Below, one piece after another: positions 8,053-17,032 of a DNA stretch of 35,705 nucleotides. The DNA comes from an uncultured Alphaproteobacteria bacterium (lineage in GTDB: Bacteria > Pseudomonadota > Alphaproteobacteria > CAAHEQ01 > UBA3637). The stretch lies in contig CASECF010000074.1 in assembly GCA_949286245.1 (NCBI GenBank), forward strand, positions 1-35,705, in the 5' to 3' direction. The notes beneath the pieces were generated by a model. That model searched no databases and was not told the DNA's origin. It was given only the letters and a program-made list of their open reading frames with translations. Within the stretch, counting starts at the first letter, position 1. Every line of letters begins with the position of its first letter. Both the position numbers and the translations under genes were made by a program.

Positions 8053-8101
8053 CATACGGTTTTGTGTTTTAGCTTGTTATTCATACGGATTTGTGTTATA
8101 G
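8053..8101 (+). repeat. Short tandem direct repeat overlapping the aas promoter
   Basis: Two 20-nt near-copies, CATACGGTTTTGTGTTTTAG (8053-8072) and CATACGGATTTGTGTTATAG (8082-8101), are spaced 29 nt apart. The second contains the -10 region of the promoter at 8074-8102. GATTTGTGT in the second copy is also complementary to ACACAAATC at the end of the 200-bp repeat. Confidence 0.5.
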
Positions 8102-8102
8102 A
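8074..8102 (+). promoter_or_regulatory. Candidate promoter for aas-gpsA
   Basis: TTGTTA (8074-8079), a 17-bp spacer and TATAGA (8097-8102), 34 bp before the ATG. It lies between the dispersed repeat and the gene. Confidence 0.5.
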
Positions 8103-8136
8103 AAAAAATATTTAGAAGTCATATAAAGGAGTTTTT

Positions 8137-11100
8137 ATGTTTGGACAATTACTTAAAAATCGTCATTTTTGGCCGTTATTGGGGTCTCATTTTTTGTCGG
8201 CCGTTAATGAAAGTTTTATTCGAACGGTTTTTTTATTTTTTGTTACCTATAAGATGACGGTTTCTAATCCGTTTTTTACAATTCTGGCTGTCATTCTTTA
8301 TGCTTTGGCGTTTTGTTTCGCCGCTGTTTATGCTGGGCAAGTCGCCGACCGTATTTCAAAAACTCGATTTTTACAGATTTTGAGACTCTTCGAAATCGGT
8401 ATTATGATTTTGGCTCTGATTAGTCTGTCGTTGGATTCACCGTTGCTTCTAACACTTATTTTGGCTTTTGAGGGTTTTTTGGGAGCTTGTTTGTTGGTTG
8501 CTGATCACTCACTGGTCCCAACCCTGTTAAAGCCCACAAAATATAATGCTGCCAATACTTGGATGAAATTATCAACCATGGTTGCCGTTGGGTGTGCCAG
8601 TTTGTTGATGACGTCCATTCTTAAATTTGATGTGGCATATTTTGTTATTTGCGGTTTAGGATTTATTTTGTCTGTTGTCAGCTTTTTAATAACGCTTAAA
8701 TTACCTCAGACGGAGCCGGCCGATCCGGAAATCGTGTTGTTAAAAAATCCGTTCCATGTTTTTGATACCGTCTTACAATCTTTAAAACATCAGTTTGATA
8801 CTTGGTCCTATTTGGTCGGAATCGCTTGGTTTTGGATGCTCTCCGCCGTTGTCTTTTTATTCTCAGCCGAGTATGGTCGGACGATTTTGTATGCCCGTTG
8901 GTCTGTTGTTATGTTTTTATCGGCGGGTGTATTTACACTGGGATATATTGTCGGATCATTTATTTACGCCTATTTGTCTCGCAGAAATAACATGGGGGCT
9001 TATACCTCAATCGTTGGTATTCTGATTTCCGCGTTCTTGTTGGATTTTATTTTTGCCAGTTATGGATTTGGCGGAATAAAAACAGAAAAAGGGATGACGG
9101 TTTTTGAATTGTTGACAACGAACTGGTGTGGATGGCGAATTGTTTTTGATGTCTTTGTTTTGGGCGGATTGGCTGCTGTTTATATTATTCCGTTTTATAC
9201 ATTACTTCAGATGAAGACGCCGAAACATTTAATGGGACGTATGATGTCTTTTTCCAATGTGGTTAATGCAATCGCCGTTATTATCTGCTTTATGTTGGTG
9301 ATGAGCCTTCGCTCTTTATCTTTCGGTATTTTGGAAATTTTACTCATTTTTGCAATTACTAATGTTTTGATTGCCGTTTATATGGTTCGGTTATTGCCGG
9401 CTCGTTCTCGAAGAAAGGTGTTTCAATTTATTTTTAAAACACTCTTTGATGCACGAATCGAGGGATTGGAAAATTTAAAAAAAGCCGGTTCTCGAGCCTT
9501 GATTATTACCAATCACACGTCTTATTTGGACGTCTTGTTGATTTCGACATTTATCGATAAAAAGATTGTTTTTGCCGTCAGTGATCGGTTAATTGAAAAA
9601 ACACTCGTTAAATTTATGACGAATTTGGTAGATGTTCGACCGCTTGATCCACATAGTCCGTTTGCCGTCAAATACATGGCGGAACAACTTCAGGCAGATC
9701 AATTATGCATGATTTTAACGGAGGGAATTATTGATGGCGGAAACACACGTATGAAAATTTATGAGGGACCTGCCATGATGGCCGTTAAGGGGGAGGCTCC
9801 GATTTTGCCAATTCGAATCGATGGTGCCGCTTATACTTTCTTTTCTCGTGTTTTGGGGAAAAAGGCCGATTTCCGATTCTTCCCAACAATTAAATTAACA
9901 ATTCTTCCTCCCGTTTCTTTTGAGGCTTGTCAAAACTTAACGACACGGGAATGCCGTGAGAAATCAAGCTCGATGCTTTATGATATTTTGTCAGACATGA
10001 CGTTTGACAGCTATGAAAAAGACAGGACACTGTTTGATGCGTTAATTCATTCGATGAAAATGGCAGGTCGGTTTAAACCCGTTTTGGAAGATACGGATAG
10101 AAAACCGATCAAGTTTATGGCTCTGTTTTTAAAGGTGTTTGTTTTGGGAAGATTGCTTCAAAAAGCACTTCCGAATGAGAAATATCTCGGCGTTATGTTG
10201 CCGACATCTAATGCTTGTGCTTTGACGGTCTTGGGGTTGCATGCGTTTGGTAAAATTCCGGCCATGATTAATTTTACATCAGGACCAAAGCAAGTTATTG
10301 CAACCTGTCAAACAGTGGGTTTAAAAACGGTTATAACAGCTAAAAAGGTTGTTTTGTTAGCTAAATTAGAACCACTTGTAGAGGCTTTGGAGAAAGCGGA
10401 AATTAAAGTCTTATATTTGGAGGATTTAAAAGAGTTATTAACGTTGAAAGATAAATTATTCGGTGTTTTCGGAGCCTTGATGCCCTTTAAAGCTTATCAG
10501 AAAACGACGAATCTTCAGGTATCTTCAAAAGATCCTGCCGTTATTTTGTTCACGTCCGGATCCGAGGGTTTCCCAAAAGCTGTCTTTTTGACGCATAGCA
10601 ACATCTTATCCAATTGCTATCAAATTCCATCACGTATTGATGTTTTACCGACAGATGTTTTCTTGAACTGTTTGCCGATGTTTCATTCTTTCGGATTAAG
10701 CGCCGGAACATTTTTACCGTTGCTGGTCGGGGTAAAAACGGTTTTATATCCAACACCACTCCATTATCGAATTATTCCTGAGATTTGTGCCTCTACAAAG
10801 GCAACTATTTTCTTTGGAACGGATACGTTTTTAGCCGGATATGCAAAATGTGCCAATCCATATGATTTTAACAGTCTGCGAGTCGTCGCTGCCGGAGCCG
10901 AAAAAGTTAAAGAGGAAACTCGAAAAATTTGGTCGGAAAAATTCGGTGTGCGGATTTTAGAGGGGTATGGAGCGACGGAATGTTCTCCTTTTATCTCCGT
11001 GAACACCTTTTTGCATCAACGAAAAGACTCGGTGGGTCGTTTTTTGCCGGGAATTGAATATAAATTAAAGCCGGTAGAAGGCATTAAAGAAGGACAAGAA

Positions 11101-11562
11101 TTGTGGGTAAAGGGGCCCAATATTATGCAGGGCTATATGAGACATGATAAGCCTCTTCAATTAGATCCGCCTCAAGATGGTTGGTATGATACGGGAGATA
11201 TTGTGACAGTTGATGAAGATCACTATATCTTTATAAAGGGACGTTGTAAACGATTTGCCAAAATAGGGGGAGAAATGGTTTCTTTATTGGCAGTTGAAAT
11301 GATTGTTGAAAAAAGGTGGCCGGGATTTGTATCTGGCGCCGTTAACATTCCCGATTCCAAAAAGGGAGAACAAATTGTGTTGATTACAACGTGTAAAGAT
11401 GTTAATAAAGAAGAACTCATTTCGGCATTTAAATCAGCAGGTGCGACCGAACTTGGAATTCCGTCTCGCATTATTGTGACGGATCATCCGCCATTGTTGG
11501 GAACGGGTAAGTTTGATTATGTGTCGGCTAAAGAATTTGCATTAAAAGAAATAGGAAAATAA
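8137..11562 (+). CDS. aas: Fused LplT-like transporter / PlsC acyltransferase / acyl-ACP synthetase
   Basis: The 1141-residue protein has three modules. Residues 1-425 form a major-facilitator-type membrane domain with about 12 hydrophobic segments, similar to the lysophospholipid flippase LplT. Residues 430-620 form a PlsC-type glycerolipid acyltransferase with the HX4D motif in NHTSYLD (459-465); the usual EGTRS block is replaced by EGIIDGG near 529. Residues 640-1141 form an AMP-forming acyl ligase with FTSGSEGFPK (805-814), EGYGATE (942-948) and GWYDTGD (1015-1021). The likely role is uptake and re-acylation of lysophospholipids at the inner membrane. In E. coli LplT and Aas are separate proteins; the triple fusion is known in other proteobacteria. 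AAAGGAG precedes the ATG. gpsA follows after 12 nt. Confidence 0.88.
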   Translation: MFGQLLKNRHFWPLLGSHFLSAVNESFIRTVFLFFVTYKMTVSNPFFTILAVILYALAFCFAAVYAGQVADRISKTRFLQILRLFEIGIMILALISLSLDSPLLLTLILAFEGFLGACLLVADHSLVPTLLKPTKYNAANTWMKLSTMVAVGCASLLMTSILKFDVAYFVICGLGFILSVVSFLITLKLPQTEPADPEIVLLKNPFHVFDTVLQSLKHQFDTWSYLVGIAWFWMLSAVVFLFSAEYGRTILYARWSVVMFLSAGVFTLGYIVGSFIYAYLSRRNNMGAYTSIVGILISAFLLDFIFASYGFGGIKTEKGMTVFELLTTNWCGWRIVFDVFVLGGLAAVYIIPFYTLLQMKTPKHLMGRMMSFSNVVNAIAVIICFMLVMSLRSLSFGILEILLIFAITNVLIAVYMVRLLPARSRRKVFQFIFKTLFDARIEGLENLKKAGSRALIITNHTSYLDVLLISTFIDKKIVFAVSDRLIEKTLVKFMTNLVDVRPLDPHSPFAVKYMAEQLQADQLCMILTEGIIDGGNTRMKIYEGPAMMAVKGEAPILPIRIDGAAYTFFSRVLGKKADFRFFPTIKLTILPPVSFEACQNLTTRECREKSSSMLYDILSDMTFDSYEKDRTLFDALIHSMKMAGRFKPVLEDTDRKPIKFMALFLKVFVLGRLLQKALPNEKYLGVMLPTSNACALTVLGLHAFGKIPAMINFTSGPKQVIATCQTVGLKTVITAKKVVLLAKLEPLVEALEKAEIKVLYLEDLKELLTLKDKLFGVFGALMPFKAYQKTTNLQVSSKDPAVILFTSGSEGFPKAVFLTHSNILSNCYQIPSRIDVLPTDVFLNCLPMFHSFGLSAGTFLPLLVGVKTVLYPTPLHYRIIPEICASTKATIFFGTDTFLAGYAKCANPYDFNSLRVVAAGAEKVKEETRKIWSEKFGVRILEGYGATECSPFISVNTFLHQRKDSVGRFLPGIEYKLKPVEGIKEGQELWVKGPNIMQGYMRHDKPLQLDPPQDGWYDTGDIVTVDEDHYIFIKGRCKRFAKIGGEMVSLLAVEMIVEKRWPGFVSGAVNIPDSKKGEQIVLITTCKDVNKEELISAFKSAGATELGIPSRIIVTDHPPLLGTGKFDYVSAKEFALKEIGK

Positions 11563-11574
11563 AAGGAGGAAAAA

Positions 11575-12564
11575 ATGGCTTCAATCACTATTATCGGAGC
11601 GGGAGCTTGGGGAACAGCTTTGGCAATGACGGCTTGTCGTGCCGGCAATTTTGTGCGTATCTGGGCCAGAGAAGATGAGGTGGTTCATTGCATTAACAAT
11701 CAACATAAAAATCCTTTTTTGCCGGACGTGATGTTGCCGACAACTTTAAAAGCAACCGGTTCTTTAGAGGAGGCTCTTGCAAACGCCGAAACGGTTTTAT
11801 TGGTGGCACCTGCTCAATTTACACGATCTGTTTTTACGGATATGCTCCCGTATTTTAAATCGAATCAGACTTTGGTTTTGTGTGCTAAGGGAATAGAATT
11901 AAAGACGGGTCTTTTATTGAGTGAGGTTATTCATTCATTAAAGCCGGATCTAAAGCCGGCCGTCTTATCCGGACCGAACTTTGCGGCCGAAGTGGCACGT
12001 GAATGTCCGACGGCCGTGACGATCGCTTCCGAAACGGAAGGAGAGGCAGATCGTTTGTGCCAAATGTTAAGAACGGATCGGTTCCGTCCTTATTCTTCAA
12101 TGGATATTATTACCCCTCAGGTCTGCGGATCCGTGAAAAACGTAATGGCGATTGCCTCCGGAATTATTGAGGGGTGCTCTTTGGGTGATAATGCGAGGGC
12201 TGCTTTAATCGCCAGAGGGTTGACGGAGATGAAGCGATTGGCGGTTGCTTTGGGCGGATTACCGGAAAGTATTTTGGGATTATCCGGAGTCGGTGATTTG
12301 GTGTTGACGGCAAGCAGTAAGCAGTCTCGCAATTTTTCGTTCGGTTTTGAAATCGGAGAAGTGGGAGCTGCTGAGCCGGTTTTAAAAACATGCTTGAAAA
12401 CGGTGGAAGGTGTTCCGACCGCAGCAGCTGTTATGGAACGTGCTCAAAAGCTCAGTGTGGATATGCCGATTTGTGCTGCCGTGAATGCGGTTCTTTATCA
12501 CCAGAAACCGATTCGAGAAGCTATTTTTGAACTATTAGCCCGACCGCTTAGGTCAGAAAAATAG
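11575..12564 (+). CDS. gpsA: Glycerol-3-phosphate dehydrogenase [NAD(P)+]
   Basis: The 329-residue length is normal. The Rossmann motif GAGAWGTALA at 8-17 binds NAD(P)H. LSGPNFAAEVA near 131 and CGSVKNVMAIASGI (Lys188 as the expected catalytic lysine) are family signatures. It reduces dihydroxyacetone phosphate to sn-glycerol 3-phosphate, the backbone for phospholipid synthesis. This fits its position 12 nt after the phospholipid-repair fusion protein. A strong AGGAGG sits 5 nt before the ATG. Confidence 0.96.
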   Translation: MASITIIGAGAWGTALAMTACRAGNFVRIWAREDEVVHCINNQHKNPFLPDVMLPTTLKATGSLEEALANAETVLLVAPAQFTRSVFTDMLPYFKSNQTLVLCAKGIELKTGLLLSEVIHSLKPDLKPAVLSGPNFAAEVARECPTAVTIASETEGEADRLCQMLRTDRFRPYSSMDIITPQVCGSVKNVMAIASGIIEGCSLGDNARAALIARGLTEMKRLAVALGGLPESILGLSGVGDLVLTASSKQSRNFSFGFEIGEVGAAEPVLKTCLKTVEGVPTAAAVMERAQKLSVDMPICAAVNAVLYHQKPIREAIFELLARPLRSEK

Positions 12565-12620
12565 ACATGGTAGTGATTTTTTAAAGCCATCGGATAGAAC
12601 CAAAGAGAAGGAGTTTTTCG

Positions 12621-14168
12621 ATGATACCGTCTCTTCAAGAGCGTTTAGATGCGGAGTTGATCAATCAGGTACGATACGGTGCTTTTAGTGATGTGCGATT
12701 GTTGTTGGTGGCAGGGGCCGATCCGAATACGACCTTTCGGATCGGGCACAAAAAAATATCTCAGGAAAAAACGGCTCTTTTTTTTGCCATTGAAAGCAAA
12801 ACGGAAAGCTATCGAAAAACAAAAGAACTTCTAAGAGCAGGAGCTTGCGTTGATGCGACATTTTCATTGACGGGCCAAACGCCGTTAATGATCGCCTTAT
12901 CAAAAAAAAGATTTGGAGCTGTTCGGTTGTTGGTGGCTTCGGGAGCTCATTTAAATTCTGTTGATCGTGATGGTATGAGTGTTTTATCGTATGCCATAAA
13001 ATATGCCTCTCCTTCTGTTTTTAAAATGTTAATGGATGCGGGATTACCGCTTTTCTTATCAAACGGACAAGGCGTTTTAACGGAAGCCGTTCGTCTGAAA
13101 CGATCAGACTTGATGCCTCTTTTGGCAGGTGTATATGATGTCAAGGAACAACATTGGCGTCAAGAATTGTCAAAAGCCCGTCTGGAGGCTTCGGAGGATC
13201 CGGAATCACGTCGAATTTTGTTGGGTTTTTGGGAGGCTAAGAAAAGATCGGAAGAGATGACCTCAATGGATCTTTTCAGTTTAAAATTAGATTTAACACA
13301 AGAAGAAAAAGAGAGACTTTCCGTGTTGTTAAATCAGCAAACGAAAGAAGATCTTTCCGAAGAGCAACAAAACGAGATTTTAATCAATCAGGTGAAACGC
13401 GGTACGGCGACGGATCTGGCTCTTCTTTTAAAAGCGGGGTTTTCACCGCTTATTTCTGATTCGTTTCAAACGCCGTTGCTACATTTGATTTTAAAATCAC
13501 CTCAAAGCCAAGATAAGTTAACAGAGGTGTTGCCCTATTTATCGGATGTGAACATCGTGTCTTCCGATCGAGGAAAAACGCCGCTGATGGTCGCTTTGGA
13601 AGAACATGAGACGGATATTGTCAAGGCATTGGTTCAATCGGGAGCCGATATTCACGGGGTTGATCGATATCAGGATCCTGTTGTTATTTATGCCGCTCGA
13701 TATGCAGATGCCGAATGCTTGGATTTTTTGGTTCGAAACGGAATGGAATTGTCTATGAAAGATCATGCGTCTCAAGGCGTTTTATATAACGCCGCATATA
13801 CCAAAAATCGGGAGGGATTATGTTATTTGTTGGATCAAATAAAACCGGATCCTCAAACGGATCAGGATTTTAGAGCCACCCGTCATCTGGCCTTGCGAAA
13901 TAAAGATGTCGGATTGATACGCCTATTGAATGGTTGTACCGTTTCGAGATCAAGTTCGGAGCAACCCACGGAATTTGAAAAAAGAATAGAGGGGTTGTTG
14001 CCCGAAGAACAAAGACGACTTTATCGATTGGTCGGAGAAACGGATTTAAGTCAAAAAGAAACAGATATACACTGTCTTCCAGATCAACCGATCAAGATCG
14101 GAGAACAGAATATTCAATCGATGAAATGTCGGGGTTTTGTTTCAGATATTCAGCGTATCTCCGAATGA
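12621..14168 (+). CDS. Ankyrin-repeat protein with two homologous halves
   Basis: The 515-residue protein has no signal peptide or membrane segment. Ankyrin-type helices occupy about residues 12-175 and 250-435. Examples are GQTPLMIALSKKRFGAVRLL near 85 and GKTPLMVALEEHETDIVKAL near 318. The two arrays look like an internal duplication: AELINQVRYGAFSDVRLLLV (11-30) resembles NEILINQVKRGTATDLALLL (251-270). A Glu/Lys-rich linker of about 75 residues separates them. Ankyrin arrays bind proteins; in host-associated alphaproteobacteria some are effectors, but nothing here shows export. The ATG follows AGAAGGAG and lies 56 nt after gpsA. A terminator follows it. Confidence 0.82.
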   Translation: MIPSLQERLDAELINQVRYGAFSDVRLLLVAGADPNTTFRIGHKKISQEKTALFFAIESKTESYRKTKELLRAGACVDATFSLTGQTPLMIALSKKRFGAVRLLVASGAHLNSVDRDGMSVLSYAIKYASPSVFKMLMDAGLPLFLSNGQGVLTEAVRLKRSDLMPLLAGVYDVKEQHWRQELSKARLEASEDPESRRILLGFWEAKKRSEEMTSMDLFSLKLDLTQEEKERLSVLLNQQTKEDLSEEQQNEILINQVKRGTATDLALLLKAGFSPLISDSFQTPLLHLILKSPQSQDKLTEVLPYLSDVNIVSSDRGKTPLMVALEEHETDIVKALVQSGADIHGVDRYQDPVVIYAARYADAECLDFLVRNGMELSMKDHASQGVLYNAAYTKNREGLCYLLDQIKPDPQTDQDFRATRHLALRNKDVGLIRLLNGCTVSRSSSEQPTEFEKRIEGLLPEEQRRLYRLVGETDLSQKETDIHCLPDQPIKIGEQNIQSMKCRGFVSDIQRISE

Positions 14169-14180
14169 CTGTCGGGGAGA

Positions 14181-14208
14181 TAACCCCCAAGGAGGGTTAT
14201 AATTTTTT
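14181..14208 (+). terminator. Rho-independent terminator after the ankyrin gene
   Basis: TAACCC pairs with GGGTTA around a short interior, followed by TAATTTTTT. It lies 13 nt after the ankyrin stop codon and just before the rpsB promoter. Confidence 0.7.
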
Positions 14209-14210
14209 CC

Positions 14211-14239
14211 TTGATTTTTCTGAAAAAAAAGAGTATGGT
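14211..14239 (+). promoter_or_regulatory. Promoter of rpsB-tsf
   Basis: TTGATT (14211-14216), a 17-bp spacer and TATGGT (14234-14239). It lies about 150 nt before the rpsB start, leaving a long leader. Confidence 0.65.
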
Positions 14240-14245
14240 GTCAAA

Positions 14246-14388
14246 ACCGCTTTAAAGTGAGGTGACACGGAGAGGCGGTATAACACATGCGAATAAAGCG
14301 TTTTCTCCGTTTGGAAAAACCGCTTCCGGTGTAGAGGAATCTATATCTCATTCGCAGAGGATTAACCGGAAAAAGAAAGGATTAACAA
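14246..14388 (+). promoter_or_regulatory. Structured 5' leader of rpsB, probable S2 autoregulatory RNA
   Basis: About 140 nt of untranslated leader show several long-range complementarities. CGGAGA (near 14269) pairs with TCTCCG (near 14306), GCGGT with ACCGC, and ACACGG with CCGGTGT. The elements nest or interleave, suggesting a compact fold with a possible pseudoknot. In other proteobacteria ribosomal protein S2 binds the rpsB leader and represses rpsB-tsf; the same role is inferred here. Confidence 0.45.
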
Positions 14389-15192
14389 ATGACACTTCCG
14401 ACAATTACGATGCGTCAGCTTATTGAAGCGGGCGTTCACTTCGGTCACAATGCACGTCGTTGGAACCCGAAAATGAAATCTTATATTTACGGAACCCGTG
14501 AAGGTGTTCACATTTTGGATTTGGGTCAAACCGTTCCCATGCTTTATCAGGCTCTCGAGGCCGTACGGGATGTTGCTGCCAAAGGCGGTAAGATCTTGTT
14601 TGTGGGAACAAAACCGCAAGCTCAAGAACCGGTTGCGGCTGCTGCCAAACGATGCGGACAATATTATGTCAATCACCGTTGGTTAGGTGGTATGTTGACC
14701 AACTGGAAAACAATCTCTTCCAGCATTAAACGTCTGAAAGAAATTGATTCTAAAATTGAAAAAGGTGAATTGGACGGATTTACAAAAAAAGAGAAGTTAA
14801 ACATGACGCGTGAACGTGAAAAATTGTTTGCTTCTTTGGGCGGTATTCAAGATATGAACGGTCGTCCGGATCTTGTTTTTGTAATTGATGTTCCTAAAGA
14901 AGAATTGGCCGTTTCGGAAGCCAAAAAATTAGGTATTCCCGTTGTGGCTATTTGTGATTCAAACGCTAATCCGGATGGCATTACCTATCCGATTCCCGGA
15001 AATGATGATGCAATCAGAGCCATCAATTTATACTGTGATTTGGTCTCTGGTGCCGTTTTGGAAGGTATTCAAGCAGAATTAAAAGCTGCCGGTGTTGATT
15101 TGGGGGCGGCTGAAGTTGTTGTTGAAGAAACGAGTGCTTCTTTGACACCCGCCGAAGAAACATCTGCTGAAGAAACACAAAAAGACGCATAA
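14389..15192 (+). CDS. rpsB: 30S ribosomal protein S2
   Basis: The 267-residue protein has the family signatures [20 protein letters not shown] near 7, [13 protein letters not shown] near 67, [13 protein letters not shown] near 97 and [20 protein letters not shown] near 184. The last 25 residues are an acidic Glu/Thr-rich tail. S2 sits on the back of the small subunit and is needed for S1 binding. GAAAGGA lies upstream of the ATG. tsf follows in the usual order. Confidence 0.98.
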   Translation: MTLPTITMRQLIEAGVHFGHNARRWNPKMKSYIYGTREGVHILDLGQTVPMLYQALEAVRDVAAKGGKILFVGTKPQAQEPVAAAAKRCGQYYVNHRWLGGMLTNWKTISSSIKRLKEIDSKIEKGELDGFTKKEKLNMTREREKLFASLGGIQDMNGRPDLVFVIDVPKEELAVSEAKKLGIPVVAICDSNANPDGITYPIPGNDDAIRAINLYCDLVSGAVLEGIQAELKAAGVDLGAAEVVVEETSASLTPAEETSAEETQKDA

Positions 15193-15211
15193 CAGAAGCA
15201 GTTGTTATTTT

Positions 15212-15253
15212 GGGGGCGGGAGGTATCTGATGATCCCCCCACCCCTTTATTTT
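15212..15253 (+). terminator. rpsB-tsf intergenic hairpin, possible attenuator
   Basis: A G-rich arm (GGGGGCGGGAGG, from 15212) can pair with CCCCCCACCCC (15235-15245) with two mismatches. It is followed by a T-rich run (15246-15255). It lies directly before the tsf ribosome-binding site and may set the S2:EF-Ts ratio by partial termination. Confidence 0.55.
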
Positions 15254-15270
15254 TTACAAAGGAGATAAAA

Positions 15271-16188
15271 ATGGCAGAAATTACAGCAAGTTTGGTAAAA
15301 GAACTTCGTGAAAAAACAGGCGCCGGTATGATGGAATGTAAAAAGGCTTTATCCGAAGTAGGAGGCGATTTGGAACAGGCAATTGACTTTTTGCGTAAAA
15401 AAGGATTGTCCGTTGCCGAGAAGAAATCAGGTCGAGCCGCTACACAAGGATTGGTCGGTGTTTGTGTTAAAGGAACGGAAGGAACAATTATCGAATTAAA
15501 TTCTGAGACCGATTTTGTTGCTCGAAACGGTGAATTCCAAGGATTTTTAACAAAGACATTGGCTGTTTCTTTGGCACAAAAGGGTGATATGGATGCGATT
15601 AAGACGGCTGATTTAGAAGGAAAAACAGTCGAAGCTTCCTTGACGGAGTTGATTGCCAAGATCGGTGAAAATATGAATTTGAGACGATCCGGATATGTTT
15701 CTGTTGATCAAGGTGTGGTTGTTCCGTATATCCATACGGCGATGGTTCCGAATTTGGGAAAAATTGGTGTTTTGGTTGCATTGGAAAGCAATGCTTCCGC
15801 TGATCAGTTAACGGAGTTTGGAAAGAAAATTGCGATGCATATTGCGGCAACGGCTCCTCGTTTTTTGAGTATTGCAGACGTTGATGCGGAGACATTGGCT
15901 CATGAAAAATCGATTTACGAAGAGCAAGCTAAAGCTTCCGGAAAGCCCGCTAACATTATTGAAAAAATGGTAGAGGGTCGTATTCGTAAGTTCTATGAAG
16001 AAGTTGTTCTTCAAGAACAAGCCTTTATCATGGATCCGGATAAAAAGATTAAAGACATTTTGGCAGAAGCCTCCAAAGAGTTGGGTCAGCCGGTTGTTTT
16101 GAAATCGTTTGTCCGATTTGGATTGGGTGAAGGTTTGGCTAAAAAAGAAGAAGATTTTGCTGCTGAAGTTTCAAGTTGTCTTAAATAA
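15271..16188 (+). CDS. tsf: Translation elongation factor Ts
   Basis: The 305-residue protein starts MAEITASLVKELREKTGAGM and continues MECKKALSE, the conserved N-terminal module that contacts EF-Tu. The core motif GTIIELNSETDFVARN lies near 70-85. It exchanges GDP for GTP on EF-Tu in the cytoplasm. The frame is open upstream to 15202, but AAAGGAGAT 7 nt before the ATG at 15271 and family alignment fix this start. In most alphaproteobacteria pyrH follows; here a terminator and a dead transposase follow instead. Confidence 0.97.
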   Translation: MAEITASLVKELREKTGAGMMECKKALSEVGGDLEQAIDFLRKKGLSVAEKKSGRAATQGLVGVCVKGTEGTIIELNSETDFVARNGEFQGFLTKTLAVSLAQKGDMDAIKTADLEGKTVEASLTELIAKIGENMNLRRSGYVSVDQGVVVPYIHTAMVPNLGKIGVLVALESNASADQLTEFGKKIAMHIAATAPRFLSIADVDAETLAHEKSIYEEQAKASGKPANIIEKMVEGRIRKFYEEVVLQEQAFIMDPDKKIKDILAEASKELGQPVVLKSFVRFGLGEGLAKKEEDFAAEVSSCLK

Positions 16189-16218
16189 TTTGAAATTTAA
16201 AACTCAAAAATATTTGAG

Positions 16219-16256
16219 GGGATTTATTGTTCGAAAGAGCTTTAAATCCCTTTTTT
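16219..16256 (+). terminator. Rho-independent terminator of rpsB-tsf
   Basis: GGGATTTA (16219-16226) pairs with TAAATCCC (16243-16250), followed by six T. It ends the rpsB-tsf unit 30 nt after the tsf stop codon. Confidence 0.88.
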
Positions 16257-16329
16257 ATGATTCGAGGAACACTACCTGTGTAAGTAGATTGATGAAGATA
16301 TACCCATATCTTCGCACTATAAAGAAGAG

Positions 16330-16840
16330 ATGGAACAGCTAATATATAGAAAACAGAGTAATTGTGTGTATCACTGCCATTATCATTAGTGATAGTGACA
16401 AAATACCGTAAGAAGATATTTAAGGCAGGCGTATGTGGATTTTTTAAGAAATGGGTGGGAGAAATTCATGAACACTACCCATAAATAGAGTTCATGGAAC
16501 AAAACCATGATAAAGATCATATACATCTTCTGGTATCTTTTTCGCCAAAGATGAGGGTGGATAGTGTTATTTGTATAATTCCGCCAAAGATGAGAGTAGA
16601 TAGTGTTATGCGTATAATTAAATCTAATACGGCACGATGAAGAAGGTGTATCCGTTTCTTAAAAATGTTATTTTGGCATGAAAAGTGTTTGATCGGATGG
16701 TAATTTTGTCGGTACTGTTGGTATCAACGAGGCAGTGATGTGACGGGTATATTGAACACCAAGGGTGCGAAGATATGGGGTAAACTTGGTTTGATCTAAA
16801 ATGATACCACCGGCACATTAGATGGTGGAGTTTCATAGGG
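16330..16840 (+). pseudogene. Decayed IS200/IS605-family TnpA transposase
   Basis: No frame is intact, but reading across frames recovers the characteristic Y1 transposase order. A CVYHCHYH start near 16360 comes first, then DKDHIHLLVSFSPKMRVDSV near 16507-16566, IIKSNTARR near 16613, and FVGTVGINEAVM near 16710, followed by remnants of the C-terminus. At least three frameshifts or stops separate these blocks, and a 39-nt tandem duplication interrupts the middle. No TnpB gene is present and I cannot define the element ends. It occupies the place where pyrH is usually found between tsf and frr. Confidence 0.72.
16543..16619 (+). repeat. 39-nt tandem duplication inside the tnpA pseudogene
   Basis: Two adjacent near-copies, each starting CGCCAAAGATGAG and ending GTATAATT (16543-16580 and 16582-16619), differ at a few positions. 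The duplicated stretch encodes PKMRVDSV...II. The period is 39 nt, so the duplication itself would add 13 residues without shifting frame. Confidence 0.8.
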
Positions 16841-16962
16841 GTATGCTCAAAAGAATGAGCGCTTATTTGTAAAAACGATATTTTAAGATGAGTATGTGAG
16901 GAGTGGATTATAAGGGTTTGTTTTTTGAGGGACAGCTTTGATTTCCTCAGTTGAAAAATCAG

Positions 16963-16990
16963 TTGCAATTTTTATGAAAGGTTGTATAGT
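16963..16990 (+). promoter_or_regulatory. Promoter of frr
   Basis: TTGCAA (16963-16968), a 16-bp spacer and TATAGT (16985-16990), 42 nt before the frr start. It lies at the downstream edge of the IS remnant. Confidence 0.55.
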
Positions 16991-17032
16991 ATAAAACACA
17001 GTTTTATTAAAGAAAGAAGAAAGGATAACAAG

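Noticed and set aside
7871-8101. 76-codon frame across the dispersed repeat.
   Set aside because: The equivalent frame in copy 2 contains a stop codon, and the frame has no ribosome-binding site. The short 27-codon frame is the better conserved one.
15202-15270. Upstream extension of EF-Ts.
   Set aside because: It would run through the G/C-rich hairpin and lacks family similarity. The ATG at 15271 has the ribosome-binding site.
16982-17032. Upstream start for ribosome recycling factor.
   Set aside because: The extra 17 residues overlap the -10 region of the likely promoter and are not part of the family.
16190-17032. A pyrH remnant in the tsf-frr gap.
   Set aside because: No UMP-kinase motif could be read in any frame; the recognisable pieces all belong to an IS200-type transposase.
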